DNA of 64,000 nt from Streptomyces graminofaciens (lineage in GTDB: Bacteria; Actinomycetota; Actinomycetes; Streptomycetales; Streptomycetaceae), in contig NZ_AP018448.1 of the NCBI RefSeq assembly GCF_030294945.1, positions 10,636,501-10,700,500 of the forward strand, written 5' to 3'. Under the pieces are notes generated by a model. That model saw nothing but the letters and a program-made list of their open reading frames with translations. It had not been told where the DNA came from and searched no databases. Positions 47,482 through 55,851 of this stretch are shown piece after piece. Position numbers and translations under genes: made by a program. Positions within the stretch are counted from its first letter, which is position 1; each line of letters starts with the position of its first letter.

Positions 47482-49646
47482 CCAGGGACCTGACTACGGA
47501 CCCGACTCCGAATCCGACTACGGACCCGACTCCGGATCTGACTCCGCTTCTCGCGCCCGAGGGCGTCGTGGTGATCGGCGCCTCGCGGCAGGCCGGGAAG
47601 CTCGGTGCCGCCATGGCCCGTTCACTGGCGGCCTTCCCCGGCGCCCGCGCCCTCGTCAACGCGCGCCGCCCCGACCCCGAGCAGGGCGTGTACGCCACCG
47701 TCGCCGATGCCGCCGCGCACACCGACGGGCGGCTCGACCTGGCCGTCCTGTGCGTGCCCGCGCCGGGCTGCGCCGACGCCCTCGCCGAGGCGGCCGCCGC
47801 CGGGTGCCGGGCCGCGCTGGTCTGCGCCGGCGGCTTCGGCGAGGCGGGCCCCGAGGGCGAGGAACACGCGGACGCGCTGTGCCGGGTCGCCCGGGAGACC
47901 GGGGTACGGCTGCTCGGCCCCAACACCTCCGGTTTCTTCGCGCCCCACCTCGGCCTGACGGCCAGCTTCGTGCCCGCGGCCGGGCAGCTCCCGGCCGGCG
48001 ACATCGCCGTCGTCGCGGCCAGCGGCGGCGTCAACCACGCCCTCTCCTTCGACCTCGTCGCCGCCGGCAACGGCATCAGCATCGGCGTCGGCATCGGCGC
48101 GGGCCTCGACGTCAGCGCCGCGGACGTCCTGGAACACCTCGCGCACGACGGCCGTACGACAGCGGTCGCCCTGCATCTGGAGACGGTTCCGGACGGGCGG
48201 CGGCTGGTGGCGGCCGTGCGGAGGGTGGCCGAGGCGAAGCCGGTCGTGGCACTGGTCGTGGGCCGAAGCGACGTCGGGGACTTCGCCCGCTCGCACACCG
48301 GCGCGCTCGCCACCTCCTGGCGTACGACACGGGCCGCGCTGAGCCAGGCCGGTGCGGTGGTCGTCGACGACGAACGGGAGTTGGTGGACGCCCTCACCGC
48401 GCTCTCCCGGGTCCGGCTGCGCCCCCAGCCGGACCCAGGGCTCGGCATCGTCACCGCCCAGGCCGGGCCGGGGCTCCTGCTCGCCGACCGGGCGGGAACG
48501 GACGGCATCCGGATGCCGGAGCTGACGGGCGCGACGCGAGGGACCCTCGCCGGGCTGTTGCCCCCGCTCACCTACCAGAGCAACCCGGTCGACACCGGCC
48601 GGCCCGCCGAGACCTTCGCCCGCGTACTCGGCACCACGGCCGCCGATCCGCAGGTGGACCTGCTCGCCGTCTACGCCCTGACCGAGCCCGACAGCGTCGA
48701 CCTCGCCTCCGCCGCCCAGGACGCCGGCCTCGGCGCCGACTCCCCGGCGGTGGTGGTCGTCGGCGGCCTCCCCGAGGACGTCACCGACCAACGTGCCCGG
48801 CTGCACAAGGCGGGGATCCCGGCGCTCACCGGCCCGGCTTCCGCCGCCAACGCCGTACGGGCCCTGGTGACGGATGCCCGGCAGCGGGCCTTGGGGGAAG
48901 CGGAGGACGGGCCTTTCCCGGGGTGGGCTTCCGCGACCGGCGGAGCTGTGTCCGCCTCCGACGGACACCCGCCGGAGTCCTCGGCCCCTGCCGTGCCCGT
49001 GCCGCCCGGCCCTCTCGACGAGGACGCGGCCAAGGCGTACCTCACCGAACTCGGCATCCGCACCCCACCCCGCGTCGCCTGCGATTCCCGCGCCGACGCG
49101 CATGCCGCCCTCCGGCAGTTGGGCGGACCCGTCGCCGTGAAGGTGCTCGACGCCGCGATCCTGCACAAGACGGAGATCGGCGGGGTCCATCTGGGCGTGC
49201 GGACGCCCGAGGAACTCGACGCGGCACTGGACGCCGTAGGCACCGGACGCCGCTACCTGGTCGAGGCGATGGCCCCCGCCGGTGTCGACCTCGTCCTCGG
49301 CGTACGGCGGGACCCCGTGTTCGGGCCGGTCGTGCTGGCGGGGCTGGGCGGTACGGCCGCCGAGGCGCTCGCCGACGTGGCGATCCGACTCGCCCCGCTG
49401 TCCGTGGCCGAGGCCGCCGGGATGCCCGACGACCTGGCGGCCCGCGCCCTCCTCGACGGCTGGCGCGGCGGACCGGTGCTCGACCGCGCCGAGTTCGGAC
49501 GCGTCGTCGCCGCGCTCGCCGCCGCCCTGGCCGCGAACCCGCACACCGCCGAGATCGAGATAAACCCGCTCCGGCTCACCGCCGACGGCCTGACCGCACT
49601 GGACGCCGTGATCGTGCCCATGACCGAGGAGAACGACCATGCCTAG
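47478..49646 (+). CDS. NDP-forming acyl-CoA synthetase (acetate-CoA ligase family, fused subunits)
   Basis: A 722-residue synthetase that forms an acyl-CoA via a phosphohistidine. Order: CoA-binding Rossmann domain (VVIGASRQAGKLGAAMARSL, about 30-49), succinyl-CoA-ligase-like domain with phospho-His region FARSHTGALATSW near 275, an ADP-forming linker, then a C-terminal ATP-grasp domain (KVLDAAILHKTEIGGVHLGV, about 555-574). A long Ala/Ser/Pro-rich hinge (about 470-515) separates the halves. The N-terminus has a repeated TTDPTP encoded by two 19-base direct repeats 24 bases apart (47492, 47516). It likely makes an aryl-CoA, possibly filling the salicyloyl-CoA synthetase step next to the AMP ligase. 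ATGA overlap upstream, 8-base overlap downstream. Confidence 0.88.
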   Translation: MTRDLTTDPTPNPTTDPTPDLTPLLAPEGVVVIGASRQAGKLGAAMARSLAAFPGARALVNARRPDPEQGVYATVADAAAHTDGRLDLAVLCVPAPGCADALAEAAAAGCRAALVCAGGFGEAGPEGEEHADALCRVARETGVRLLGPNTSGFFAPHLGLTASFVPAAGQLPAGDIAVVAASGGVNHALSFDLVAAGNGISIGVGIGAGLDVSAADVLEHLAHDGRTTAVALHLETVPDGRRLVAAVRRVAEAKPVVALVVGRSDVGDFARSHTGALATSWRTTRAALSQAGAVVVDDERELVDALTALSRVRLRPQPDPGLGIVTAQAGPGLLLADRAGTDGIRMPELTGATRGTLAGLLPPLTYQSNPVDTGRPAETFARVLGTTAADPQVDLLAVYALTEPDSVDLASAAQDAGLGADSPAVVVVGGLPEDVTDQRARLHKAGIPALTGPASAANAVRALVTDARQRALGEAEDGPFPGWASATGGAVSASDGHPPESSAPAVPVPPGPLDEDAAKAYLTELGIRTPPRVACDSRADAHAALRQLGGPVAVKVLDAAILHKTEIGGVHLGVRTPEELDAALDAVGTGRRYLVEAMAPAGVDLVLGVRRDPVFGPVVLAGLGGTAAEALADVAIRLAPLSVAEAAGMPDDLAARALLDGWRGGPVLDRAEFGRVVAALAAALAANPHTAEIEINPLRLTADGLTALDAVIVPMTEENDHA

Positions 49647-51309
49647 GCCGAGCAGCGAAGGCGCCGTGCCCTGGCCCGCGGAGTACGCCGAGCGCTACAC
49701 CGCGAAGGGGTACTGGGAGGGTGTAGCCCTGGGCGACCGGCTCCACGCCGTCGCCGACGCGAACCCCGACGCGATCGCGGTCGTCGACGGCGACCTGCGG
49801 CTGACGTACCGCCGACTCGCCGAGCGTGCCGACACCGCCGCCCTGCGCCTGGCCGCCCTCGGACTGCGCCCGGACGACCGGCTCGTGGTGCAGCTGCCCA
49901 ACACCGCCGAGTTCGTGATCCTCACGTACGCGTGTCTGCGGCTCGGGGTCATCCCGGTGATGGCACTGCCCGGCCATCGCAGACACGAGATCGCCCATCT
50001 CGTGGAGTACAGCGAGGCGACGGCCATAGCGGTACCGGACACCCTCAAGGACCACGATCATCAGGCGATGGCGTTCGAGATCGCCGACGGCTCGTCAACT
50101 CTCCGTCATGTCATGGTCCTTGGTGACAAGGTGGGCGACGGCGCCGTGAATCTGCGGGAGTTGTGCGCCGCTCCGGACACCGCGCGGGACAACCGGGCCG
50201 CCGTGGACGCGTACCGGCCCGACAGTCGTTCGATCGCCGTCTTCCTTCTCTCCGGCGGCACGACCGGACTGCCCAAGCTCATCGCCCGGACGCACGACGA
50301 CTACCTCTACAACGCCGTCCGCAGCGCCGAGGTCTGTGAACTCGGCCCCGACACGGTCTACTTCGCCGCCCTGCCCCTCGGCCACAACTTCCCCCTCGCC
50401 TGCCCGGGCCTGCTGGGCACCCTGCTGAACGGCGGCCGGGTGGTGCTCGGTTCCCCCAACCCGGAGAAGGCGTTCCCGCTCGTCGAGCGCGAGGGCGTCA
50501 CCGCGACCGCCCTGGTGCCGGCCATCGCCCAGCGCTGGCTGGACCACCACCGGGAACACCCCGGGAGCGACCTCGGCTCCCTGCGCCTCCTCCAGGTCGG
50601 CGGCTCCCGCCTCGCCGACCATGTCGCCCGCCGCGTACGCCCCGAACTGGGCTGCACACTCCAGCAGGTGTTCGGCATGGCGGAAGGGCTGCTCAACTAC
50701 ACCCGCCCGGACGACCCCGAGGACGTCATCTGTACGACACAGGGGCGCCCCATGTGCGCGGACGACGAGCTTCTCGTCGTGGACGAGCTGGGCGACCCGG
50801 TGCCGGACGGGACCCCGGGCGTGCTGCTCACCCGGGGCCCGTACACCCCGCGCGGCTACTACCGGGCCGAGGAGCAGAACGCCCGCGCGTTCACCGAGGA
50901 CGGCTGGTACCGCACCGGTGACATCGTGCGGCTGCGGCCCGACGGCAACCTCGTCGTCGAGGGCCGCGACAAGGACATGATCATCCGTGGCGGGGAGAAC
51001 ATCTCCGCCGAGGAGATCGAGAACTTCGCGTACCAGGCGCCGGGCGTGGCCCGCGCCGCCGCCGTCGCGATGCCCGACGAGCAACTCGGCGAGCGCGTCT
51101 GCCTGTACGTCGTCACGGCACCCGGGCACACGGTCACCCTCGACGACATCCACCACGTCATGGAGCGCGCGGGCATCGCCCGCTTCAAGTTTCCCGACCG
51201 GCTGGTGGCCGTCCCGGAGCTCGCCGCCACCAAGGTCGGAAAGATCGACAAGAAGGCCCTGCGCGCCGACATCGCGCGCCGCCTCGACGCCGAAGGAACC
51301 CGCCGATGA
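49639..51309 (+). CDS. Salicylate/2,3-dihydroxybenzoate-AMP ligase
   Basis: A 556-residue stand-alone adenylation enzyme of the EntE/DhbE type. The ATP P-loop is FLLSGGTTGLPKLIARTHDD (about 203-222), the substrate-lining region has LPLGHNFPLACPGLLGT (about 247-263) as in 2,3-dihydroxybenzoate/salicylate ligases, and GWYRTGDIVRL and KVGKIDKKALR are the A7/A10 motifs. No carrier protein or siderophore NRPS gene is near, so it most likely activates an aromatic acid for catabolism, as SdgA does in Streptomyces salicylate degradation, with transfer to CoA. It overlaps the synthetase by 8 bases and the next fragment by ATGA. Confidence 0.85.
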   Translation: MPRPSSEGAVPWPAEYAERYTAKGYWEGVALGDRLHAVADANPDAIAVVDGDLRLTYRRLAERADTAALRLAALGLRPDDRLVVQLPNTAEFVILTYACLRLGVIPVMALPGHRRHEIAHLVEYSEATAIAVPDTLKDHDHQAMAFEIADGSSTLRHVMVLGDKVGDGAVNLRELCAAPDTARDNRAAVDAYRPDSRSIAVFLLSGGTTGLPKLIARTHDDYLYNAVRSAEVCELGPDTVYFAALPLGHNFPLACPGLLGTLLNGGRVVLGSPNPEKAFPLVEREGVTATALVPAIAQRWLDHHREHPGSDLGSLRLLQVGGSRLADHVARRVRPELGCTLQQVFGMAEGLLNYTRPDDPEDVICTTQGRPMCADDELLVVDELGDPVPDGTPGVLLTRGPYTPRGYYRAEEQNARAFTEDGWYRTGDIVRLRPDGNLVVEGRDKDMIIRGGENISAEEIENFAYQAPGVARAAAVAMPDEQLGERVCLYVVTAPGHTVTLDDIHHVMERAGIARFKFPDRLVAVPELAATKVGKIDKKALRADIARRLDAEGTRR

Positions 51310-51479
51310 CCATGCTCTTCGGCAAGTTCGCCGACGTGCTGCTCGTCCTCACCGGAACGCCGGGCGGGGTGGGCGCGGCCCGCGACCCGAAGGTGTTCCT
51401 GAAGCCCGGCCAGGTCGTGCGGACGGTGGTCGAGGGCATCGGGGAGTGCGTGAACACCGGCGTCGAGGACAAGCCGTGA
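51306..51479 (+). pseudogene. Fumarylacetoacetate/fumarylpyruvate hydrolase, internally deleted
   Basis: A 57-codon frame. After only about 13 N-terminal residues (MTMLFGKFADVLL) it jumps to the C-terminal FAH signature VLTGTPGGVGAARDPKVFLK and VVRTVVEGIGECVNTG. Full enzymes have 200-280 residues; the region with the metal-binding Glu-Glu-Asp is gone, so it cannot be active. The deletion is in frame and the ATGA and GTGA overlaps with its neighbours are preserved, which argues for a recent or tolerated internal deletion, or a sequence-assembly collapse. In a gentisate pathway this enzyme would split fumarylpyruvate to fumarate and pyruvate. Confidence 0.75.
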
Positions 51480-51901
51480 GGGTCCTGGAGTGGGTGGGGG
51501 ACGGGCAGGCCCGGTTGCAGGAGGCGGTCGACGCGCTGCCGCCGCACGCCGTCGCCGAACCGTCCGCCCTCCCCGGCTGGACCCGCGGCCATCTCCTCAC
51601 CCACCTCGCCCGCAACGCGGACGCCCTGGTCAACCTGCTGACCTGGGCCCGGACCGGTGTCCGTACACCCATGTACACCACGCCCGACCAGCGCGCGTCG
51701 GACTGGATGACACCACGGATCGACGCCGGTGCCGGTGCCGAGTTGGTGGCGGTCGGCCACGGCACCGTCGTACTCGGCACGCCCTCCCCGAGCGGCGCCC
51801 AGGTCTCCGGACCTCCGTACGCCCTCGCCGTCTGGCTCACCGGCCGGGGCGGCACCGAAGAACTGCGCGGCGAGCTGCCGAAGCTCCCTCGCTGGATATG
51901 A
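51476..51901 (+). pseudogene. Maleylpyruvate isomerase (MDMPI), internally deleted
   Basis: A 141-codon frame from GTG 51476, overlapping the previous stop by GTGA. The N-terminal MDMPI part is intact (RLQEAVDALPPHAVAEPSAL, PGWTRGHLLTHLARNADALV, ARTGVRTPMYTTPDQRASDW), and the extreme C-terminus is present (YALAVWLTGRGGTEELRGEL), but about 100 residues between, containing metal and mycothiol-site residues of the second half, are missing. The complete enzyme is about 240 residues and isomerises maleylpyruvate with mycothiol. The frame is open, so a shortened protein could be made, but activity is doubtful. Together with the preceding fragment it suggests a formerly complete gentisate route. Confidence 0.72.
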
Positions 51902-51934
51902 CCGAATGGTTGTCGACGATCAAAGGAGATCGGC

Positions 51935-52663
51935 ATGAGCGAGACCTTCGTCCTGGTGACCGGTGCCTGCCACGGAGGATGGGCCTGGCGTCCCGTCGCG
52001 AACGAGCTGCGGGCCGCCGGACACGAGGTGCACACCCCCACGCTCGCCGGACTGGGCGAGGACGACGACCCGCGCGACGTGACCCTGACGGACTGTGTGA
52101 ACAGCCTCGTGGAGTACGTCGAACGCGTCGGTCTGACGGACATCACGCTGCTCGGCCACAGCTGGGGCGGCTACGTGCTGGTGGGCGCGGCGCCCCGGCT
52201 GGCCTCCCGGCTGCGCAGACTGGTCTTCTGGAGCGCGTTCGTGCCGAACGACGGCGAGTCGCTGATCGACGCGTGCCCGCCGCACTACGGCGAGATGTTC
52301 CACGCCGTGGCGGCCGCTTCCGGCAACAACGGGGTGACGTTCCCGTTCGAGGTGTTCCAGCAGGCGTTCATGCAGGACGCCGACGAGGAGACACAGCGGA
52401 TCGTCCACTCCCTTCTCGTGCCTCAGCCGCTCGGCACGTTCACGGAGAAGCCGGACACGAGCGCGTTCTACGCGCTGGACATCCCCACCGCGTACGTCCT
52501 GTCCGAGGAGGACCTCTCCCTCCCGGGCGAGTGGCACTGGGCCGAGCGCTTCCCCCAGCGACTGAAGAACCCGCTGATGATCGAGACCCCCGGCAGCCAC
52601 GAGGCCCTCTTCACCCGCCCCGCCGAACTGGCCGACGCGTTCGTACGGGCCTGCGCGGTGTAG
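51935..52663 (+). CDS. Alpha/beta hydrolase (esterase/hydroxynitrile-lyase-like)
   Basis: A 242-residue alpha/beta hydrolase. The oxyanion motif is VTGACHGGWAWRPVANEL (about 8-25), the nucleophile elbow LLGHSWGGYVLVGA with Ser about 71, and a C-terminal His in ETPGSHEALFTRP near 222 fits the triad. It resembles plant-type MES/HNL esterases and bacterial EstA. It closes the salicylate-like operon, 33 bases after the isomerase, with AAAGGAG upstream of ATG. It might hydrolyse an aromatic ester or thioester supplying the pathway. A terminator hairpin follows 18 bases later. Confidence 0.87.
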   Translation: MSETFVLVTGACHGGWAWRPVANELRAAGHEVHTPTLAGLGEDDDPRDVTLTDCVNSLVEYVERVGLTDITLLGHSWGGYVLVGAAPRLASRLRRLVFWSAFVPNDGESLIDACPPHYGEMFHAVAAASGNNGVTFPFEVFQQAFMQDADEETQRIVHSLLVPQPLGTFTEKPDTSAFYALDIPTAYVLSEEDLSLPGEWHWAERFPQRLKNPLMIETPGSHEALFTRPAELADAFVRACAV

Positions 52664-52681
52664 GCGCAAGTAGGCGAAAGG

Positions 52682-52713
52682 AGGGCACCCGACTGTTTCC
52701 GGGCGGGTGCCCT
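52682..52713. terminator. Bidirectional hairpin terminator
   Basis: AGGGCACCCG (52682-52691) and CGGGTGCCCT (52704-52713) form a 10-bp perfect stem with a 12-base loop, between the convergent alpha/beta hydrolase and trypsin-fusion genes, and can end both. Confidence 0.85.
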
Positions 52714-52735
52714 TCCGCTCGTGCCGCGCAGCGCG

Positions 52736-54832
52736 TCACCCCATGCCGACACCGCGCCCGATCGCGGCGGCGACCTCCGGATGGGCGAGGTACTCGTCGA
52801 TGTTGTGCGCCCGGTCGCGGGCGTTGTCGACGGCCACCTCGGTCAGTTCGCCCTGCCAGTCGTCGCCGAGCGGGCAGCCGATGGCGACGCCGTCGGTGGG
52901 GCACCAGGCGTTCAGCCAGTGCGCGACCCGTTCGGGACGCTTGGGTCCGGCCACGAGAAGCCGCTGGTAGACGGTGTCCAGCCCGAGCGGGCTGCCGGCG
53001 GTGACGAGCAGGGTGATGTCCAGGTCGGGCGTGAGGCGGCTGATGAGATCCATGCCGACGACGGTGCCGAGGCTGTGCGTCACCAGCACCAGCTCGCCGG
53101 AGGTCGGCATGGTGTTCAGCACGGTGTCCAGGACCGCCTCCCGCACACCCGGATTCGAGAGGTACGCGGCGACGTCGCGCAGGGTCGTGGCGATGACCCA
53201 CTCGTCCACGTCGGTCTTGGCGGCCAGCCAGCTCAGCTGCCGTTGCAGTGCTCCGACCAGCGCCCCGCCGAAGGCACCCTCGGTGGCCAGGCCGTCCTCT
53301 CGCGGCATCCCGGCCTTCGCGGCGGCGGAGGCGATGAGTTCCTCGTAGGTGTTCCTGGCCGGACCGGCGGGCGCGAGGGCTTCCGCCACATGCCCGGCCG
53401 CCTCCTCGTACGAGTTGTAGGAGCGGGCCACGGACTCGTGCTCCTTCAGGGCCCGGATGAGTTCGTCGCCGTAGTACGGGAACCACACGTCGGCCGGGTC
53501 GATCGGGGTGCTCTCGGCGCGGGTGAGCCCGTGGTTGAGCCCGGCGGTCCAGTCACGGCGGAGTTCTTGGAGTCTCCCGGACTTCTCCTGCTGGTTCCTG
53601 CCGTGCAGGAAGACGAGGTGGCGGGTGCCGCCGAAGGCCGTCGGCCTGGCGTTGAGGCCCATGCGGGGGAGAGCGGACTCGGGACCGGGGCGGGAGAGGC
53701 CGGGACCGGACGGTCGCATCGCGGCGTTCGACGGCGGCGCCGTCGCCGTCCCCGTCGCCGTCCCCGTCGCCGTCGCCGTGGTCGTCTGGAGACCGGCGTC
53801 CGGGCCCATCTCGCTCAGCAGCGGCTGGACGGCGGGGTGGGGCGGCAGGGAGGCGAGGTGCCTGAGGATGGAGCTGATGCGCACGCCCTCGTTCGACACC
53901 CAGTTGATGGCGTCGTCCCCGTCGCCGGGCCGCCACACCTTGCCGTCCTTGCGCAGCGTACGGCCCTGCGCGTCCTTCTCGGGCACGCCCATGTGGTGCA
54001 GCGCCACCACTTCCCACTGGTCGTTGTAGACGGGCGAGCCCGAGTTTCCCGGCTCGGTGTCGGTCTTGTAGTGCAGGAAGTCGTCCAGCCGGACCTGGAG
54101 GGCGTTGTCGCGGACGGCGATCTCCTTGAGGCGGCCCATGGGGTGGCCGATGACGTTCACGGGCTCGCCGACGACCAGCTTGCCGAACTGCGCGCTGAGC
54201 CGGTTCCACCCGAACACGTCGCCCGGCGCCCGGCCGTCGGCGGTGGGACGGACCGCCACCAGGGCGAAGTCGAGCCGCTTGTCCGCGAGGAAGAGCGCGC
54301 CGGGGTCGAGTTCGAGCCGGGTCGGTGCCTCCGGGGTGTTGTCGACGCTCATCTGGGCGTCGAACTCGACGAAGCACTGCTCGGCGGTCGCCGCGTCGGG
54401 CAGCACATGGTGGTTGGTCATCAGCAGCCGGGGGGAGACCAGGAAGCCGGTGCCGAGCGGCAGCTCACGGCCGTTCTCCCGGGTCGAGATCCGCCCCACG
54501 GTGCGGGCCGCTCGGGTGCCCCGGGGCAGGAAGCTCCAGGCCTGGAGGTCCTTGGAGACGCCGAGGATGCGTTCGTAGGCGGCGGGCTGGTCCAGGCGGT
54601 CCTCGCGGATGCTCTCCACGGCCGCCGCGGCGGGCACGCCCTGCCGGTCGAGCAGCCGGGTCGCCCGGGCGGCGATCGCCTCCGGCGAGTCGGGGAACCG
54701 TACGCCCTCGGACTGCTCCTGCTCCACGCGCTCTCGTTCGGCGGTCGTCCTGCGATACCGCTCGGCCGCCGCATCGGCCTGCTCCCGCTGCTCCGAGAGC
54801 TGCTGCGAGCGGGCGCTGCCTGTCACCGTCAT
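52736..54832 (-). CDS. Trypsin-like serine protease fused to an alpha/beta-hydrolase domain
   Basis: A 698-residue protein with an unusual domain pair. An N-terminal coiled-coil-like segment (about 8-45) and a small helical region (about 48-100) precede a V8/trypsin-like protease: His about 142 in MTNHHVLP, Asp about 188 in RLDFALVAV, Ser about 264 in TEPGNSGSPVY. A linker with TATATGTATGTATAPP (about 352-367) leads to a lipase-like alpha/beta hydrolase (about 400-690): LVFLHGRNQ oxyanion region, VLVTHSLGTVVGMDL with Ser about 587, and a His near HNIDEYLAHPE. No signal peptide is present, so it is probably cytoplasmic. The ATG at 54830-54832 is used; the open frame runs further up without support. 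Substrate and role are unknown; toxin-effector or stress-proteolysis functions are possible. Confidence 0.8.
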   Translation of the reverse strand: MTVTGSARSQQLSEQREQADAAAERYRRTTAERERVEQEQSEGVRFPDSPEAIAARATRLLDRQGVPAAAAVESIREDRLDQPAAYERILGVSKDLQAWSFLPRGTRAARTVGRISTRENGRELPLGTGFLVSPRLLMTNHHVLPDAATAEQCFVEFDAQMSVDNTPEAPTRLELDPGALFLADKRLDFALVAVRPTADGRAPGDVFGWNRLSAQFGKLVVGEPVNVIGHPMGRLKEIAVRDNALQVRLDDFLHYKTDTEPGNSGSPVYNDQWEVVALHHMGVPEKDAQGRTLRKDGKVWRPGDGDDAINWVSNEGVRISSILRHLASLPPHPAVQPLLSEMGPDAGLQTTTATATGTATGTATAPPSNAAMRPSGPGLSRPGPESALPRMGLNARPTAFGGTRHLVFLHGRNQQEKSGRLQELRRDWTAGLNHGLTRAESTPIDPADVWFPYYGDELIRALKEHESVARSYNSYEEAAGHVAEALAPAGPARNTYEELIASAAAKAGMPREDGLATEGAFGGALVGALQRQLSWLAAKTDVDEWVIATTLRDVAAYLSNPGVREAVLDTVLNTMPTSGELVLVTHSLGTVVGMDLISRLTPDLDITLLVTAGSPLGLDTVYQRLLVAGPKRPERVAHWLNAWCPTDGVAIGCPLGDDWQGELTEVAVDNARDRAHNIDEYLAHPEVAAAIGRGVGMG

Positions 54833-55217
54833 GGTGATCCCACCGTCCTGTTCCGTCGAGCCCCCTGCTTCCAGAAGGCAGGCAGCGGGAGGCGCGGCGC
54901 AACGAGAGAGGTGCATTCGGGTTGCGACGGCTCGGTCCTGGCGCCGTCCAGTGGTCACCGCCATCTGCCGGTGACCACCGTCGCCGCGAGCCTGCCCGCC
55001 CTCCAGCAGGCCCTCGACCGACCTTCGAACCGACCAGCTGACCCCACCCCGACGGCTCAGACAGGGACGGGCGCGGACCCGCAAGAATCTTCAGAGCTGG
55101 GCCGCCAATGGAGAAATTTCTCCCCCTGGATACGGCCTCTCGCGGTAAAAACGCAAACACTTTCGGGCATATCCGACCTGACCTTCCCTCGCGAAGCGAC
55201 ATGAGAGGGATCGATCG
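54833..55217. other. Noncoding region between the trypsin-fusion gene and lysE remnant
   Basis: No supported gene. It should hold the promoters of both divergent units. The stretch near 55090-55200 is AT-richer (GGAGAAATTTCTCC at 55109-55122 is a perfect 14-base palindrome, with AAAAACGCAAACACTTTC downstream), a plausible regulatory site for the rightward unit. Confidence 0.45.
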
Positions 55218-55704
55218 ATGGACATGGCGACAGTGGCGGCCTTCCTGGCAGTGGATCTGCTGCTGGTGTTCACCCCGGGCGCGGACTGGGCCTACGCCGT
55301 CGCGGCGGGGCTGCGGGGCCGCCTGTCTGATGTGGCTGGGCCGGGGCGTGCTGTCGCGGCCCGCGATTCTGGGCGCGTCCGCGGAGCCCATGGCCTCCTC
55401 GCGTGGGCGGATCATGCTCAAGGGCGCCGGGATCAGCGGTCTGAACCCCAAGGCGCTGCTGCTGTACTTCTCGCTGTTCCCGCAGTTCATCGACCCCGCG
55501 GGCGGCTGGCCCGTGGCCGCGCAGACGGGACTGTTCGGCGCGCTCCACATGGCGGCCTGCACGGCGGTCTACCTCACCGTCGGCGTGCTCGCCCGCACCG
55601 TACTGCGGACCCGGCCCTCGGCGGCCCGGGCGGTCACTCGCGTCTCCGGTGCCATGATGATCGTCATCGGCGGATTCCCGCTCGTGGAACGCCTGGCCGG
55701 CTGA
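55218..55704 (+). pseudogene. LysE/RhtB-family exporter, internally deleted and frameshifted
   Basis: The first helix is intact from ATG 55218 (MDMATVAAFLAVDLLLVFTP, then GADWAYAVAAGLRGR). At about 55315-55325 the sequence jumps to the second half in a different frame (LMWLGRGVLSRPAILG), continuing with KGAGISGLNPKALLLYFSLF and PQFIDPAGGWPVAAQTG to the stop at 55702-55704. About 45 residues containing helices 2-3 are lost and the frame is shifted, so the six-helix amino-acid exporter cannot be made whole. The rest is well preserved, so the event seems recent. It is the third internally deleted gene within 4.5 kb. Confidence 0.78.
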
Positions 55705-55725
55705 CGAACCGCCCCATCCCGTTCA

Positions 55726-55833
55726 CCGGCCATGGAACCGGCCATGGAACCGGCCATGGAACCGGCCATGGAACCGGCCATGGAACCGGCCATGGAACCG
55801 GCCAAGGAGCCGGTCATAGCACCGGCCATGAGG
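55726..55833. repeat. 12-bp tandem repeat, six perfect and three degenerate copies
   Basis: CCGGCCATGGAA is repeated exactly from 55726 to 55797 (six copies), then with changes to 55833 (CCGGCCAAGGAG, CCGGTCATAGCA, CCGGCCATGAGG). Each perfect copy holds an ATG in the thioesterase frame, since 12 is a multiple of three; translated it would read MEPA repeated. It lies just before the probable thioesterase GTG start. Such arrays expand and contract by slippage. Confidence 0.9.
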
Positions 55834-55851
55834 TCCGGAGAAGGAGCGCAC

